Positions 44,760 to 57,580 of a stretch of 64,000 nt of DNA are shown here, one piece after another. The first letter of the stretch is position 1; every line of letters begins with the position of its first letter. Under the pieces are notes generated by a model that worked only from the letters and a program-made list of their open reading frames with translations, was not told where the DNA came from and searched no databases. The stretch covers positions 22,780,278 to 22,844,277 of the forward strand of contig OZ023213.1 of assembly GCA_963995525.1 (NCBI GenBank), written 5' to 3'. Position numbers and translations under genes: made by a program. Source of the stretch: Escarpia spicata. Lineage: Eukaryota > Annelida > Polychaeta > Sabellida > Siboglinidae.

Positions 44760-45985
44760 GATTGAATGATGCTGATGTGCTCGGTTCAAGCAGCAAAATA
44801 AGCAAGTGTAGTCAACACCCACATGGACCATCACCGTCATATTGCTACCCACGACACAGTGACACTCTTCATGTGAGTGTGAGTGATATTCCAATGCATA
44901 TTCACCCGACAACAAACACTGGTCGGACCTGCAAACTATCCAGAGGACACAAAGAAAATATACGAGGCCCTGCAAAGAAGTAGAATATGTTAAGAGAGAG
45001 ACTACAGCATGTGAGTATATACTCATTTCATTATAAGGTACCCTTTAGCAGCTTGTCAAGTGATTTAAAAAAGGTGAACTAATGAAATTCCATGTTGCAT
45101 CCACTGATGTATAGACCAAAGGTAAGTCACCCGGGTGTACTCAATTGAATGTATCTCTGAACATTATTATTTGCCCACTCTGATATTTTCAGCAACTCTT
45201 CTGCAATAATATATGATACTGTAAAAAATAAAAAAATGGGAGGATACATTTGTTGGTATCTGAGGTTAAAGGTCAAATTATGAAAAATATATTATTTTTA
45301 TTTACATATTTTTTATTTTACAATACCCATGTGTGCCTGTTTATTGGCTTTCGAATTATGTATTACTTGCTTTTCTAGCTTTATTAATAGCACCGTTATA
45401 GGCATCAATGTAACGGTCACTATGTGAATCGGGTCAAAGTTCAGTGACCAATATCTCCAATAATACTTGACCTACATTTTTTATTATTTTTTATTTTGAT
45501 ATTCTTGTATGAGCCAACAACTGTACTAAATTTAATCAAAATTGGAGTCGGGCGATGTTTTGAGTGATTGATTGGACATGGAATGACCCCATTGCTATTT
45601 CTAGAATAATAGTATCGTTTGGGTTACATTCCCACTTGTAGTAGTACATAATCAGAAGTTTCTATAATAAATGATGACATTGATCTTGACCTTGACATTA
45701 TATCAACTCCATTTCGCCTTTCAGTATCGGTTCGAACATTATAATAAAAAATACAGCCCTGTTCACACAGTAAGATCATTCGAATCATCAACAGATACAT
45801 AGGTTTTTATGCATTTATGAGCAAATTGGACCTTTGCCTTGACTAAAGTGACTTTTACCCCAAATATTCATTTAAAATGCATCTATAGTCTAAGGCAATA
45901 TTTAGATGGAACAGGACACCAAGATGGTGAACATATGTTATAGTACATTATTGGCTTTAAATGTCCGTATTTGGCACAAAATAAA
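44760..45985 (+). repeat. Element E remnant and tail, continuous with R2 copy b
   Basis: 44815-44990 encodes HPHGPSPSYCYPRHSDTLHV and YKLS-like TCKLSRGHKENI, homologous to the end of the 59774-61541 frame. It is followed by the shared tail (gttaagagagagactacagc at 44988, ggtatctgaggttaaaggtc near 45257, cacacagtaagatc near 45768) that runs straight into R2 copy b. Confidence 0.8.
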
Positions 45986-48210
45986 AAAATTCTCGAAAAC
46001 CTCTAAAAAGTGGTCTCATTTATGGTTCTACTACTTTTGGTTCTCGAGTTATTGCACAACCTTACTCCGGACAGTGGCCATCTTGGTTTTGTCCAATATG
46101 ACCGTCACATAGGGTGCCCAGCTTGGCTCCCGCGAAAAAATGAAATGTTATGGCCATATCTAACGCTGGTCCAAAAATGGTGCTTGTGGAATGATGTGAA
46201 CAATTATATGATTAAGCCCCCTGACTATAGGCCAGTTATAAAAAATATAATCTATCGAGGCGGGTGGGATGCAAGAATTTGGGATGGGCTCAGCATAAAA
46301 TGCACAGCATTTTAAGAGGCGTAGTGTTGGACATTTAAGGTTGGGTCCATTTTCAGTGTTCAACATTATGTCAAAACTAATATTTTGTGTACAAAATGTG
46401 CATTAAATTTAGGTGCAAATGATTGGAGGATGGGACAAACTGCTGCGCACAAGATTGTGCAAGACATTTACGAGACATTGATCTGTGCTGTGAAGATGTT
46501 GACAACAATTTCTTCAGACCAATATGAAATAAACATTCCCGTATTTTAACATCAATATATTAGGTCAGGCAGCAAAGATTTGCTATCCCTTATGCTGCTT
46601 GGATTTATACAGCTAAGCTAATAAATTAGTATACCTGCCAACTCTCCCTTGAAATCTGGGAGTCTCCCGAAATGTAGGCAAATCTACTGGCTTTTCTCTC
46701 AAAATCTCCAACAGCACCCCCCCCCCTCTACGAAATAGTGTGACACCATGGGAGACGTGTCGAGACGTGGTGAACCACTGAATTTCCAGCAAAAAATCTC
46801 CAACAGCCCCCCATCTTCCAATGCCAAGATCCGAGATATATAGGAAGCGTGCTGAACCCCTGAGGAATCTCCCGGATTTCAACAAAAAGTTGGCAGGTAT
46901 AAATTATGTATTTTCCTTGTCATGTTGTAAGAACTTCTAGGGTTAGGTATGTTTAAAGTGTCAACAAATTATTCTGGTATGACTTAACCGTGGGAGTAGA
47001 ATCTCATCTTTAGACACATCTGCCTGATTCTCAGTGTGAACATTGTTGTCTGTCTATTGCTCTCACACAGACTGCAATATTTACACTTGTCTTTGACGTT
47101 ACACCACCAGCACAACAAATAACCAATGTTGAACTTGAATGTGTATTAATATCAAACACTGTAGAATGCAGTACATACCTTTACATGTCTTTGAAGTACT
47201 GTCATAGACTAGGGTGAGTTACAAGAGTCGCTGTCACACTGGTTCGCCACAGAACACTTGGAGCTGTCAGCCGCACATTCTACAACAAGCAAATAAACAT
47301 TAGTTGAGTAGTCACAACAAGGAACAGTAGATGACACAGTCTCTCAAGACAGACATCAGCCATAGAGACAGGGTGAGAGGGGGAGAGAGTGACACAGAGA
47401 AAGCAGACACGGGGAGAGGAAGATCAAGGGTGAGAGAAGGAGATCGAGGGAGAGAGAGGCAGAGAGAGAGACAGAGAGGGGGAGAGAGACAGAGGGGGAG
47501 AGAGACACAGGGGGAGAGAGACAGAAGGGGGAGAGAGGGGCGAGAGGGAAAAGAGAGACAGAGAGGGAGGGAGACAGAGGGAGGGAGAGAGAGAGAGAGA
47601 AAGAGAGAGAGTGAAAGAGGGATGGAGAGGAAGAGCGAGACATATAAATCACATAACATTCGGGAAGTCTTGCAGAAATAACCCTATCCTGTCGCCCCCT
47701 TACACTAACATATCATAACAACTTATGACACATTATTGTCAACTTTTGTTTAGTGGACTGCATGGAACAGTACACCTGGCCTTAGAGAGACGATGATCTC
47801 AGTGACTGCAGAACCATAATCCTTCAGTCAGTTCACATGCAGTGCATTGAGCGATTTGTTGTGCTCATTAGTAAGACGTGTCGTTCTGCAACAGTCAACA
47901 ATGCAAGGCATCATCTCTTCTCCAATGGCAGTCGTCGCCGACCCAGGCCTCTCTCTTCGAGCATATTAAGAGGTACTTCTTCCAAGCCTGTTTCAATCCC
48001 TGTCTTTGGTTAATAGGGATGGGAACAGGATGAGTGCAGCAAGCAATGGCTTCCTTTCTGGACCACTCTCGCCGACGCAAGTATGGCTTGTGCTCTCCTC
48101 CTACATAGTGGCTGCATGAAACGTGCCAGGGCAATTGCAAGTGCTGCAGGGCAGACCTTCATTGCATGGCATTGTGCAAGAGCGAGGGTAGCTGCCTAAA
48201 CAATGATGGC
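45985..48210 (+). repeat. Repeat family R2, copy b
   Basis: Same order as copy a: ttctcgaaaacctctaaa, GA-rich block 47360-47640, then tgtcgcccccttacac and the terminal cctaaacaatgatggcaaag. Includes a one-base-deleted copy of the cysteine-rich exon (47179-47279, minus) with a premature stop. Lacks the 39440-39940 segment. Confidence 0.85.
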
Positions 48211-49990
48211 AAAGATTTGTTTTGTTTAATGCTTCAGTGTCGACAATGTTACTCTTTATAGCACATCTGCATTCTAGTGGAGCTGCCCCAGCATCCATTG
48301 TGTCAATTGTGTCAGCTGTTGCTTATCGGTTAGGCCTGGTTTGTTTATGTGGGGGGTCACATGTTCGGTGACCTGTGGCGGATATTTGGGATTGTTATAA
48401 TTTTAAATTTAGTGTTTTTGGCTGCAGATAACGTAGTATTCAGAAAGACAGTTTTTAGTTAATCATGTTTTCTTTAAAATTAACACTACACATAACAAAC
48501 TCTGCTGTGATTACATGTCATTCCTTTCAATTGTTCTAGGAATATCGCTGCTGCTTTATATGTTGAATTGTGGGCTCCAACAGCCTGATGCTCAGGAGAC
48601 TAGTATGGGCTCAGTCACAGGCCTGGCATTGGGTTGTAGAGTCCACATTTCTTTCATTTAAATATTACAGTGTGCCAAAAAGGCTTATACACTGGTTCCC
48701 CATAATAAACAAATGTCATCCATTTGGCCTTTTTCATATCTATATTAGTCTCCGTGTTGTTGCTTGCATAAAGATATGTTCACAATAACGATTAAAACAA
48801 AATATCATTGAATTTGTGTACCTAATTGACATATCATTGCTATTTCTAGAATAATAGCATCATTACCATGGACTGGGTTACATTCCCAGTTGAACATAAT
48901 CACAAGTTTCTATACTAAATGCTGACATTCATCTTGACCTTCATTATATGACCTCCATTTTGCCTTTCAGTATCGGTTCCAACATTATAATAAAAATAAG
49001 TGTTTAATCCAGCATGAATTAAATACATTTTACTCGCAGCACTGAGAAATAAACATTGGCTAGACACATCTGGACAATGACACCATTGATGTTGCCTCTG
49101 CACTAAGCTGGATACAGCTATCCCGTGGGAATACAACAGAGGGGGTCGCAGACAGGTCACAGAGAGCCTATATCCCAATAAGGGAATAACTCACTCACTG
49201 CCCAGTATCTGAACTGGGGAAACTCAGTCTAAATTCCTCTGTCACAGAGAAAGTTTGTTTGCTCTCGTCAGCCCGTTTTCTGTTGTACCCACCCAACTAC
49301 TCCAGCTTAGTCGCCCTATTGTTCTGGATGGTGGTTTCTGGACCCCACATTTATTCCGCTTAGTTAATTATTGGCATTCCCCATCGACAGATATGTACAA
49401 CTCATCTACGCTTGTAAGGGGAATTGCCTTTTGCTATCTAGGTCGACGGCAATGCCCATTGTCTTATCTTTACCATTTACATTACTATTGACTACATGTA
49501 ATTAAAGGGCATTGCCATTTTCCACCTTTATTCCGTGAATCTCTTTCTCTACGTAAACCTAGCAACGCGCAGCAGATTCCAATACACATCACATCCTATA
49601 ACTACACTTTAGATGAGGCGAGGAGCAGTGAACAAAAATATACCCGTGTTCACACAGTAAGATCAATCAAATCATCAACAGATATGTAGGTTTGTGTGCA
49701 TTTATGAGCAAATTGGACCTTTACCTTGACTGAAGTGACTTTTATCCCAAATATTCATTTCAAATGCATCTATAGTCTAAGGCAATGTTTAGATGGAACA
49801 GGACACCAAGATGGTGAACATACGTTATAGGCTTGAAATGTCCACATTTGGCACAAAATTACCTTGAATGCGACCTTATCACGCGACCTCAACCTATAAT
49901 AGACAAATTAAAACAGGAAATGGATTAGCCATTCTCGAAAACCCCTAAAAAGTGGTCTCATTTATGGTTCTACTACTTTGGGTTCTCAAG
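48211..49990. repeat. Fragments of element E tail
   Basis: 48800-48995 matches 45580-45760 (atttctagaataatagcatc, gcctttcagtatcggtt). 49640-49990 matches 45760-46040 (cacacagtaagatcaatcaa, gagcaaattggaccttta, ttctcgaaaacccctaaa). Between them, 48220-48800 and 49000-49640, I see no gene or known repeat. Confidence 0.7.
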
Positions 49991-50049
49991 CTTTAGAATA
50001 GAGACCAGGAGATTGAGAGGAAATCAGATAGAAGTGTTTAAAATATTTT

Positions 50050-50350
50050 TTTCTCAGTTAAGGTAGTAGGATTGCCTATGACATGCTTGTTTTGATTTAA
50101 ATCAAATTAATAAATGTTTTGAAGATAAAGTAACATTTTTATCTCAGACAATGCCTAACACATTAAACAATACTCCAGACCCAAAAGAATTAATTTTTTA
50201 GGTTGATTAGTGATATTTAAATGTGTTTAAAGACAATTAAAAAATATGTCAAAAATCACACTAAAATGGCATTATATTTCATTTTGAGAAACTCCACAAA
50301 ACACAAATTTGTATGGTTGTAAGTACAAATATGTTATTGACATTCGTACA
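50050..50350 (+). repeat. Interspersed repeat shared with 62745-62990
   Basis: atttaaatgtgtttaaagac, atatgtcaaaaatcac and cattttgagaaactcc blocks recur in the same orientation and order near 62745-62990. Confidence 0.85.
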
Positions 50351-51774
50351 GGTTTTTTTGTAAACAAATGCATATTACAATGCCTTGCTTGGCAGGCTAA
50401 ACGATCTAATATTTATTTAAATTACAATCTTAAAACCACTCGATTGCTATGTTAATTCCAATAATTCAGTAATTGATTCATACAAGAACGTTTGAAATAA
50501 GAGCGGACAACTTACTGTAGACCGTAGCTCATGCTTTGTTTCGACTGAACGCGACTGTGAACTTCGAAAACAACACACAGCCGCAAACGATCTGCCGCCA
50601 AAACTCATGCACGGGTTGTAAGCTGGGCCGTGATTCGTAGTTTCTGGCCATTCAGAATGCGGCTTGCTTTTGAAAAAGGACGACGATCAAAAAATGTATA
50701 ATTTTTATTGTCAATGTTTGCCAAGTCACAACACCCCCACATTAAAAACCAATTTTTCGGATTTGGACGAATCACAGAAACTGCAAAATCTAGTTCATGA
50801 ACCGCGGAAATCCACGTTTCCACGGAAGAATCTCATGCCTGACTAAGTACACATAATAAATGTTATTGTTATATATATACACAAATATCATAATGTCATT
50901 ATCTGTTTATCCTAAATTTGAATGGTTCCGGGGAAACAGCTGCAGTGGAAGAGGGGCAGTTAGACGACAGGGTGCAGCAAGAGAAAGGGGTGTGGGGAGA
51001 GGGCGTGATGTAGAGTGGCTGTGCTGCAACATGCACCCAGACAAATGCATCAGCCTGCGACCGGTGAGATGTGTACTTTTAAAGATATGAGGGTGGTGTG
51101 ACAAGGGTGTGAATCTCTCTATCCCACATCTTTTGGGATCATCATGTCATCCAACAAACCATGTCTAATTCCCACAAATTTGTATTACTGACCTCCTTCT
51201 TCCTGCCATACACCCCTGTACGATTTGTAACACCATTTTATGAAATTACAGATTTGTTACTACCTATACAGTATATATTTTTTGCAAACAAAGTCATCAT
51301 ATATGTGTGTTTGGCCTGAATCCATGACGTTTTGGTAAAGGACACTTTGGCCATGGACAGTTGGGCAACAGATATTTTGTTAACAGGACATTTCGGTAAC
51401 AGGACATATTGGTAATCAAACATTTCCGTAATAGGACATTTCGGTAAAACTACTGAAAAATAATCAAAATTATATGGTCATTTTTAAAAGTGTCTTGTAT
51501 AGATCATTATATACATGTTTGTAATAGACAGTACATTTTGTTAATTTATTATTATGCATATGGAACGTTTTGTCAGATTTGTTGAACTTAAAAGTCCTTT
51601 GCACTATATTGTGTTTTTAATTATTAATGGAATGGTTTTTGGTGAATCATAGTTACAGATCATTAAGGGTTATGATGGAAGTAAAATATTGACATGTTTA
51701 GTGGAGACTACATACATGCCAGTGAAGAAACACCTGGAAATAAAATATTCAAGTAGATCGTTTCATGAAGATTG
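50351..51774. other. No gene recognised
   Basis: Open frames at 50605-50846 overlap on both strands without domains. At 51330-51445 there is a short irregular repeat of ggacatttcggtaa motifs of unknown nature. Confidence 0.5.
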
Positions 51775-54358
51775 ATGACATGTGCTTCCACTCGCTACCC
51801 CCTCACCCCTAGTGTATGTATGATGACACGTGCTACTTCCACTCTGTACCCCCTCACCCCCAGTGTACGTATGATGACATGTGCTAATTCCACTCGGTAC
51901 CCCCTCACCCCCAATGTATGTATGATGAGATGTGTTACTTCCACTCGGTACCCCCCACCCCAGTGTATGTATGATGACATGTGTTACTTCCACTCGCTAA
52001 CCCCTCACCCCCAGTGTATGTATGATGACATGTGCTACTTCTACTCGCTATCCCCTCACCCCCAGTGTGTGTATGATGACATGTGCTACTTCTACTCGCT
52101 ATCCCCTCACCCCCAGTGTATGTATGATGACATGTGCTACTTCCACTCTGTACCCCCTCACCCCCAGTGTATGTATGATGACATGTGCTACTTCCACTCG
52201 GTACCCCCTCACCCCCAGTGTGTGTATGATGACATGTGCTACTTCTACTCGCTATCCCCTCACCCCCAGTGTATGTATGATGACATGTGCTACTTCCACT
52301 CTGTACCCCCTCACCCCCAGTGTATGTATGATGACATGTGTTACTTCCGCTTGGTACCCCCTCACCCCCAGTGTATGTATGATGACATGTGCTACTTCCG
52401 CTTGGTACCCCTCACCCCCAGTGTACGTATGATGACATGTGCTACTTCCACTTGGTACCCCTCACCTCCAGTGTATATATGATAACATGTGCTACTTCCG
52501 CTTGGTACCCCTCACCCCCAGTGTATGTATGATGACATGTGCTACTTCCACTTGGTACCCCTCACCCCCAGTGTATGTATGATAACATGTGCTGCTTCCA
52601 CTCGGTACCCCCTCACCCCCAGTGTATGTATGATGCCATGTGCTGCTTCCACTCGGTACACCCTCACCCCCAGTGTATGTATGATGACATGTTACTTCCA
52701 CTCGCTACCCCCTCACCCCCAGTGTATATATGATGACATGTGCTAATTCCACTCGGTACCCCCTCACTCCCAGTGTATGTATAATGACATGTGTTACTTC
52801 CACTCGGTACCCCCTCACTCCCAGTGTATGTATGATGACATGTGCTACTTCCACTCGGTACCCCCTCACCCCCAGTGTATGTTTGAAGACATTTGTTACT
52901 TCCACTCGCTACCCTCTCTCCCACAGTGTATGTATAATGACATGTGTTACTTCCACTCGGTACCCCCTCACTCCCAGTGTATGTATGATGACATGTGCTA
53001 CTTCCACTCGGTACCCCCTCACCCCCAGTGTATGTATGATGACATGTATTACTTCCACTCGGTACCCCCTCACCCCAGTGTATGTATGATGACATATGTT
53101 ACTTCCACTCAGTACCCTCTCACCCCCAGTGAATGTATGGTGACATGTGCTACTTCCACTCGGTATCCCCTCACCCCCAGTGTATGTATGATGACATGTG
53201 CTACTGCCGCTCGGTACCCCCTCACCCCCAGGGTATGTATGATGACATGTGCTACTTCTGCTTGGTACCCCTCACCCCCAGTGTATGTATAATGACATGT
53301 GTTACTTCCGCTCTGTACCCCTCACCCCCAGTGTATGTATGATGACATGTGTTACTTCCTCTTGGTACCCCCTCACCCTCAGTGTATGTATGATGACATG
53401 TGCTACTTCCGCTTGGTACCCCTCACCCCCAGTGTATGTATGATGACATGTGCTACTTCCACTTGGTACCCCTCACCCCCAGTGTATGTATGATGACATG
53501 TGCTACTTCCACTCGGTACACCCTCACCCCCTGTGTATGTATGATGACATGTTATTTCCACTCGCTACCCCCTCACCCCCAGTGTATATATGATGATACG
53601 TGCTACTTCCACCCTGTACCTCCTCACCCCCAGTGTACATATGATGACATGTGCTAATTCCACTCGGTACCCCCTCACTCCCAATGTATGTATGATGAGA
53701 TGTGTTACTTCCAGTCGGTACCCCCTCACCTCAGTGTATGTATGATGACATGTGCTACTTCCACTCGGTACCCCCTCACCCCCAGTGTATGTATGATGAC
53801 ATATGCTACTTCCACTCGGTACCCCCTCACCCCCAGTGTATCTATGATGACATGTGCTACTTCCGATCCGTACCCCCTCACCCCCGGTGTATGTATGATG
53901 ACGTGTTATTTCCACTCGGTACACCCTCACCCCCAGTGTATGTATGATGACATGTGTTACTTCCACTCGCTACCCTCTCACCCCCAGTGTATGTATGATG
54001 ACATGTGTTACTTCCACTCGCTACCCCCTCACCCCCAGTGTATGTATGATGACATGTGCTACTTCCACTCGGTACCCCCTCACCCCCATTGTATGTATGA
54101 TGACATATGCTACTTCCACTCGGTACCCACTCACCCCCAGTGTATCTTTGATGACATGTGCTACTTCCATTCGGTACCCCCTCACCCCTAGTGTATGTAT
54201 GATGACACATGCTATTTGCACTCGGTACCCCCTCACCCCCAGTGTATGTATGATAACATGTGCTACTTCCACTCGGTACCCCCTCACCCCTAGTGTATGT
54301 ATGATAACATGTGCTACTTCCACTTGTTACCCCCTCACCCCCAGTGTATATAGGATGA
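51775..54358 (+). repeat. 51-bp minisatellite, about 50 copies
   Basis: The unit is catgtgctacttccactcgg + taccccctcacccccagtgt + atgtatgatga. 51 bp is 17 codons, so several frames stay open for hundreds of codons (MMTCATSTRYPLTPSVC type). Units of 50 bp, with one C fewer, shift the frame in places. Variation is concentrated in the tcggta/tcgcta and C-run positions. No start context, splice site or conserved protein. Confidence 0.96.
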
Positions 54359-54639
54359 CATGTGTTACAGAATTGTTCATGCAGCCCTTTCTCTGTTTGT
54401 ATAGAGTTACACCAACTATTGCATAGTTTGGTAATGGGTAATCCAAATTTATTAATTCATAGGGTTTGCCACTGTGCGCAGAAAATCTATACAATTTCAC
54501 ATTCTGTGCACAGACAGGTACATGAAGATTACTTATCTATGTACCACATATGCTGTGTACTACAATTTAGTGTACATATATAATAATTTTCCATTATTGC
54601 TAGTTATTGACCAAACAATCCTTGATTGCTATTAGACAT

Positions 54640-55850
54640 ATTTACAGGAATATATCAATATCCAGTGAGCAGCATCTACTTAGCGTATAGTGCTGCCATA
54701 TTGTGGCAGGTAGTGACATTAGAATGGTGATTAAGATGTGTTTCTACAATTACAAGCATCATACATATTAGTATATTAACACATTACACCATAACTCTGT
54801 AAACATATGTAGGGTATCCAAACTATAATAGTCATAAAACTAAGCTATGTGTTATACTTGTCAACTTAATTTGTGGCAAGTATTACACACCGGGTGTAAT
54901 AATCATAGTTTACTATATAATTATGCATGTACATATGGGCAATTCCAGTGTTTTGGATACATATGGCATTTCGCATAACAAATTGTGCGATTCCATTTCA
55001 ATAGTGTGTAAAGATTTTAGTTCACATTCTTTTTGATGATTGCATAGTTTCATAGAGAACACATTCTGTTAATAAATGTATAATATGACAATATATATAT
55101 TAACCTAATAGCACATAGATTAAGCATCATAATACAAAACACAGTACCTGATTAAACATGATTAAAACTGTACACTCTGCAAGTTATATCACCAGCAGGA
55201 TGTAAGCATTCTAAAACTCATTAAGACCACTACAGGTACTGTTTACAGGCTGCCAGTGGGGGTCAACCACAGCATCCTGGGGTGTCCACTCAAAGCAATT
55301 TTCCATATATAGTGAAAACCCTTATAATTAATCATACTGGTGAATATGGGAAACCAAGACTAAGTCTGTTTCTAGCACATATCAAACATATTTTAGTAAT
55401 ACAATAATAACATGAACACAGGGTTGTGGGTGAAATAACGAAGATCGCCAAGCATTTTATTATTATGTGAATACATGTCACATAATTACCCATCGCAAAC
55501 ATTATGCAGCTATACATAAATACGATCTCCTAAACTAATACTAAGCTAACTATAACGCTAACTAAATACATATATATCACATGCACATGACAAACACTGG
55601 TAAACCAGCAGGGATGGTGGGTGGGAGTTTGAAAACTTGTGTGAAAGAAATACTGTACAGGCAATTTGTTAATCATGTACACTGTAGTACTTAATTAATT
55701 ATCTCAATATAATTATAACCAACACCTTAGCAATTAAATCATGAAAACGTAGTTTCACAAAATAAAGAATGTAACAATATCCATCATCTACTTAGCATAT
55801 GGTGCTGCCATCTTGTGGCTGGTAGCGACACTAGAATGGAAATTAAGATT
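54640..55850 (-). repeat. Interspersed repeat R1, copy 2
   Basis: Reverse-strand relative of 25128-25680. An 85-bp block (catctacttagc, gtgctgccat, ttgtggc, tagaatgg) occurs as a direct repeat at 54655-54745 and 55770-55850. The segment between contains gtggggtcaaccacag-like and ttttccatatatagtgaaaa blocks. The right end touches the transposase remnant at 55853. Confidence 0.75.
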
Positions 55851-55852
55851 TT

Positions 55853-57580
55853 AACAAGAGGAGTGATTCTGAACAACACGCTGACAGGGATGGTGGTGGA
55901 CCAGTGCGGGACTTGATTGATGCACCTGTGGTCAACTTCTCTTCAGATGAAGAACGTGATGAAAACAAAGACACATGCTTAGCTGAGGACTTGGTGTCCT
56001 GGAGATTTAAGCATACGATAAAACACAATGCAACGGATGATCTGCTGAAACTGTTGAAAAGGAATGGACTTGCAAATGTTGACAGCTTGCCATCATCTGC
56101 CCGTATTTTGTTAAAAACAGACAGACACCTGAGAACCAAAGAAAAATCAGGCATGAACTGTGTGTATCTGGGACTTGAAGATTCCTTGAAGAAGAACTTC
56201 AACAAGTATCCTCAAGAAACGAAGAACAAAACAGACAGGATAGAGATTTCATTGAACATCGATGGTCTTCCCCTGTTCAGGAGTTCCAATACATGTTTGT
56301 AGCCAATCTTGTGTGCTATCATAATTGAACCAGTCACTGTCTTCCCAGTGGCCATAACTTGCGGCACTTCCAAACCAACTACTTTAGATTTCTTGCTGGA
56401 CACCATACAAGACTTGGATCACATTATGCAGTATGGGCTACACTATGGTGAGAAGACCATACAAGACTTGGATCACATTATGCAGTATGGGCTACACTAT
56501 GATGAGAAGACCATACAAGACTTGGATCACATTATGCAGTATGGGCTACACTATGATGAGAAGACCATACAAGACTTGGTTCACATTATACAGTATGGGC
56601 TCCACTATGATGAGAAGACCATACAAGACTTGGATCACATTATGCAGTATGGGCTCCACTATGATGAGAAGACCATACAAGACTTGGATCACATTATGCA
56701 GTATGGGCTCCACTATGATGGGAAGACCATACAAGACTTGGATCACATTATGCAGTATGGGCTACACTATGATGAGAAGACCATACAAGACTTGGATCAC
56801 ATTATGCAGTATGGGCTGCACTATGATGAGAAGACCATACAAGACTTGGATCACATTATGCAGTATGGGCTGCACTATGATGAGAAGACCATACAAGACT
56901 TGGATCACATTATGCAGTATGGGCTACACTATGATGAGAAGACCATACAAGACTTGGATCACATTATGCAGTATGGGCTACACTATGATGAGAAGACCAT
57001 ACAAGACTTGGATCACATTATGCAGTACGGTCTACACTATGATGAGAAGACCATACAAGACTTGGATCACATTATGCAGTACGGGCTACACTATGATGAG
57101 AAGACCATTCAAGTGATTCTGAAGTGTATTGTTTGTGATGCTCCTGCATGAGCAGTGGAGAGGGCTACAAAGCAGTTTTCAGGATATCATGGCTGTGAAA
57201 GGTGTGACCAGAAAGGTGTTTTGTACGGGAGCGTGACATAGCAGGATGTTGAGAACATTGTGCTCCATACCGACCAGTCAGTTGGGCAACAGACCCAGGA
57301 AGAACACCACCTGGGATTTTCACCATTCACTCTACTACCCATAGATATTGTGAGGTGTTTTCAATTGACTACATGCACCAGACCTGTCTAAGTGTCATGA
57401 GATGGCTGATTTTCCTCTGGGTCAAAGGCACGAAGGACACAAAGCTCCCTGCCTGGCAGGTAGAGGAAGTAAGTGCAAAACTCCTGGGATTCAAGGGATG
57501 TATCCCAAACTGTTTTGCACAGAAACCAAGAGGACTTTCCGAAATTGAACGATGGAAGGCAACAGAATATGAGCAAATTT
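55853..57580 (+). pseudogene. Transposase remnant (NIDGLPLF...MHQ...KPRG family)
   Basis: DDLLKLLKRNGLANVDSLPS, LPSSARILLKTDRHL and IEISLNIDGLPLFRSSNTCL are followed by a TAG where the family has Trp, then FPVAITCGTSKPTTLDFLLD, a 13-fold tandem repeat, VILKCIVCDAPA, FSIDYMHQTCLSVMRW and FAQKPRGLSEIERWKATEYE. This is a widespread animal transposon protein, which I take (inference) to be a DDE transposase of the CACTA-like kind. Several frame changes after 57151. It is cut off at about 57577 by repeat R2. Confidence 0.8.
56405..57115 (+). repeat. 54-bp in-frame tandem repeat inside the transposase, 13 copies
   Basis: The 18-residue unit EKTIQDLDHIMQYGLHYD repeats without any frame break, giving a 280-codon open frame from 56309 to 57151. 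The family normally has this segment once, between LDFLLD and the CIVCDAPA block. Confidence 0.95.

Noticed and set aside
51772..54426. Cys/Tyr/Pro repeat proteins of up to 236 codons
   Set aside because: Frames of the 51-bp minisatellite. They exist on both strands, with no start context or splice sites and frequent shifts between 50- and 51-bp units.
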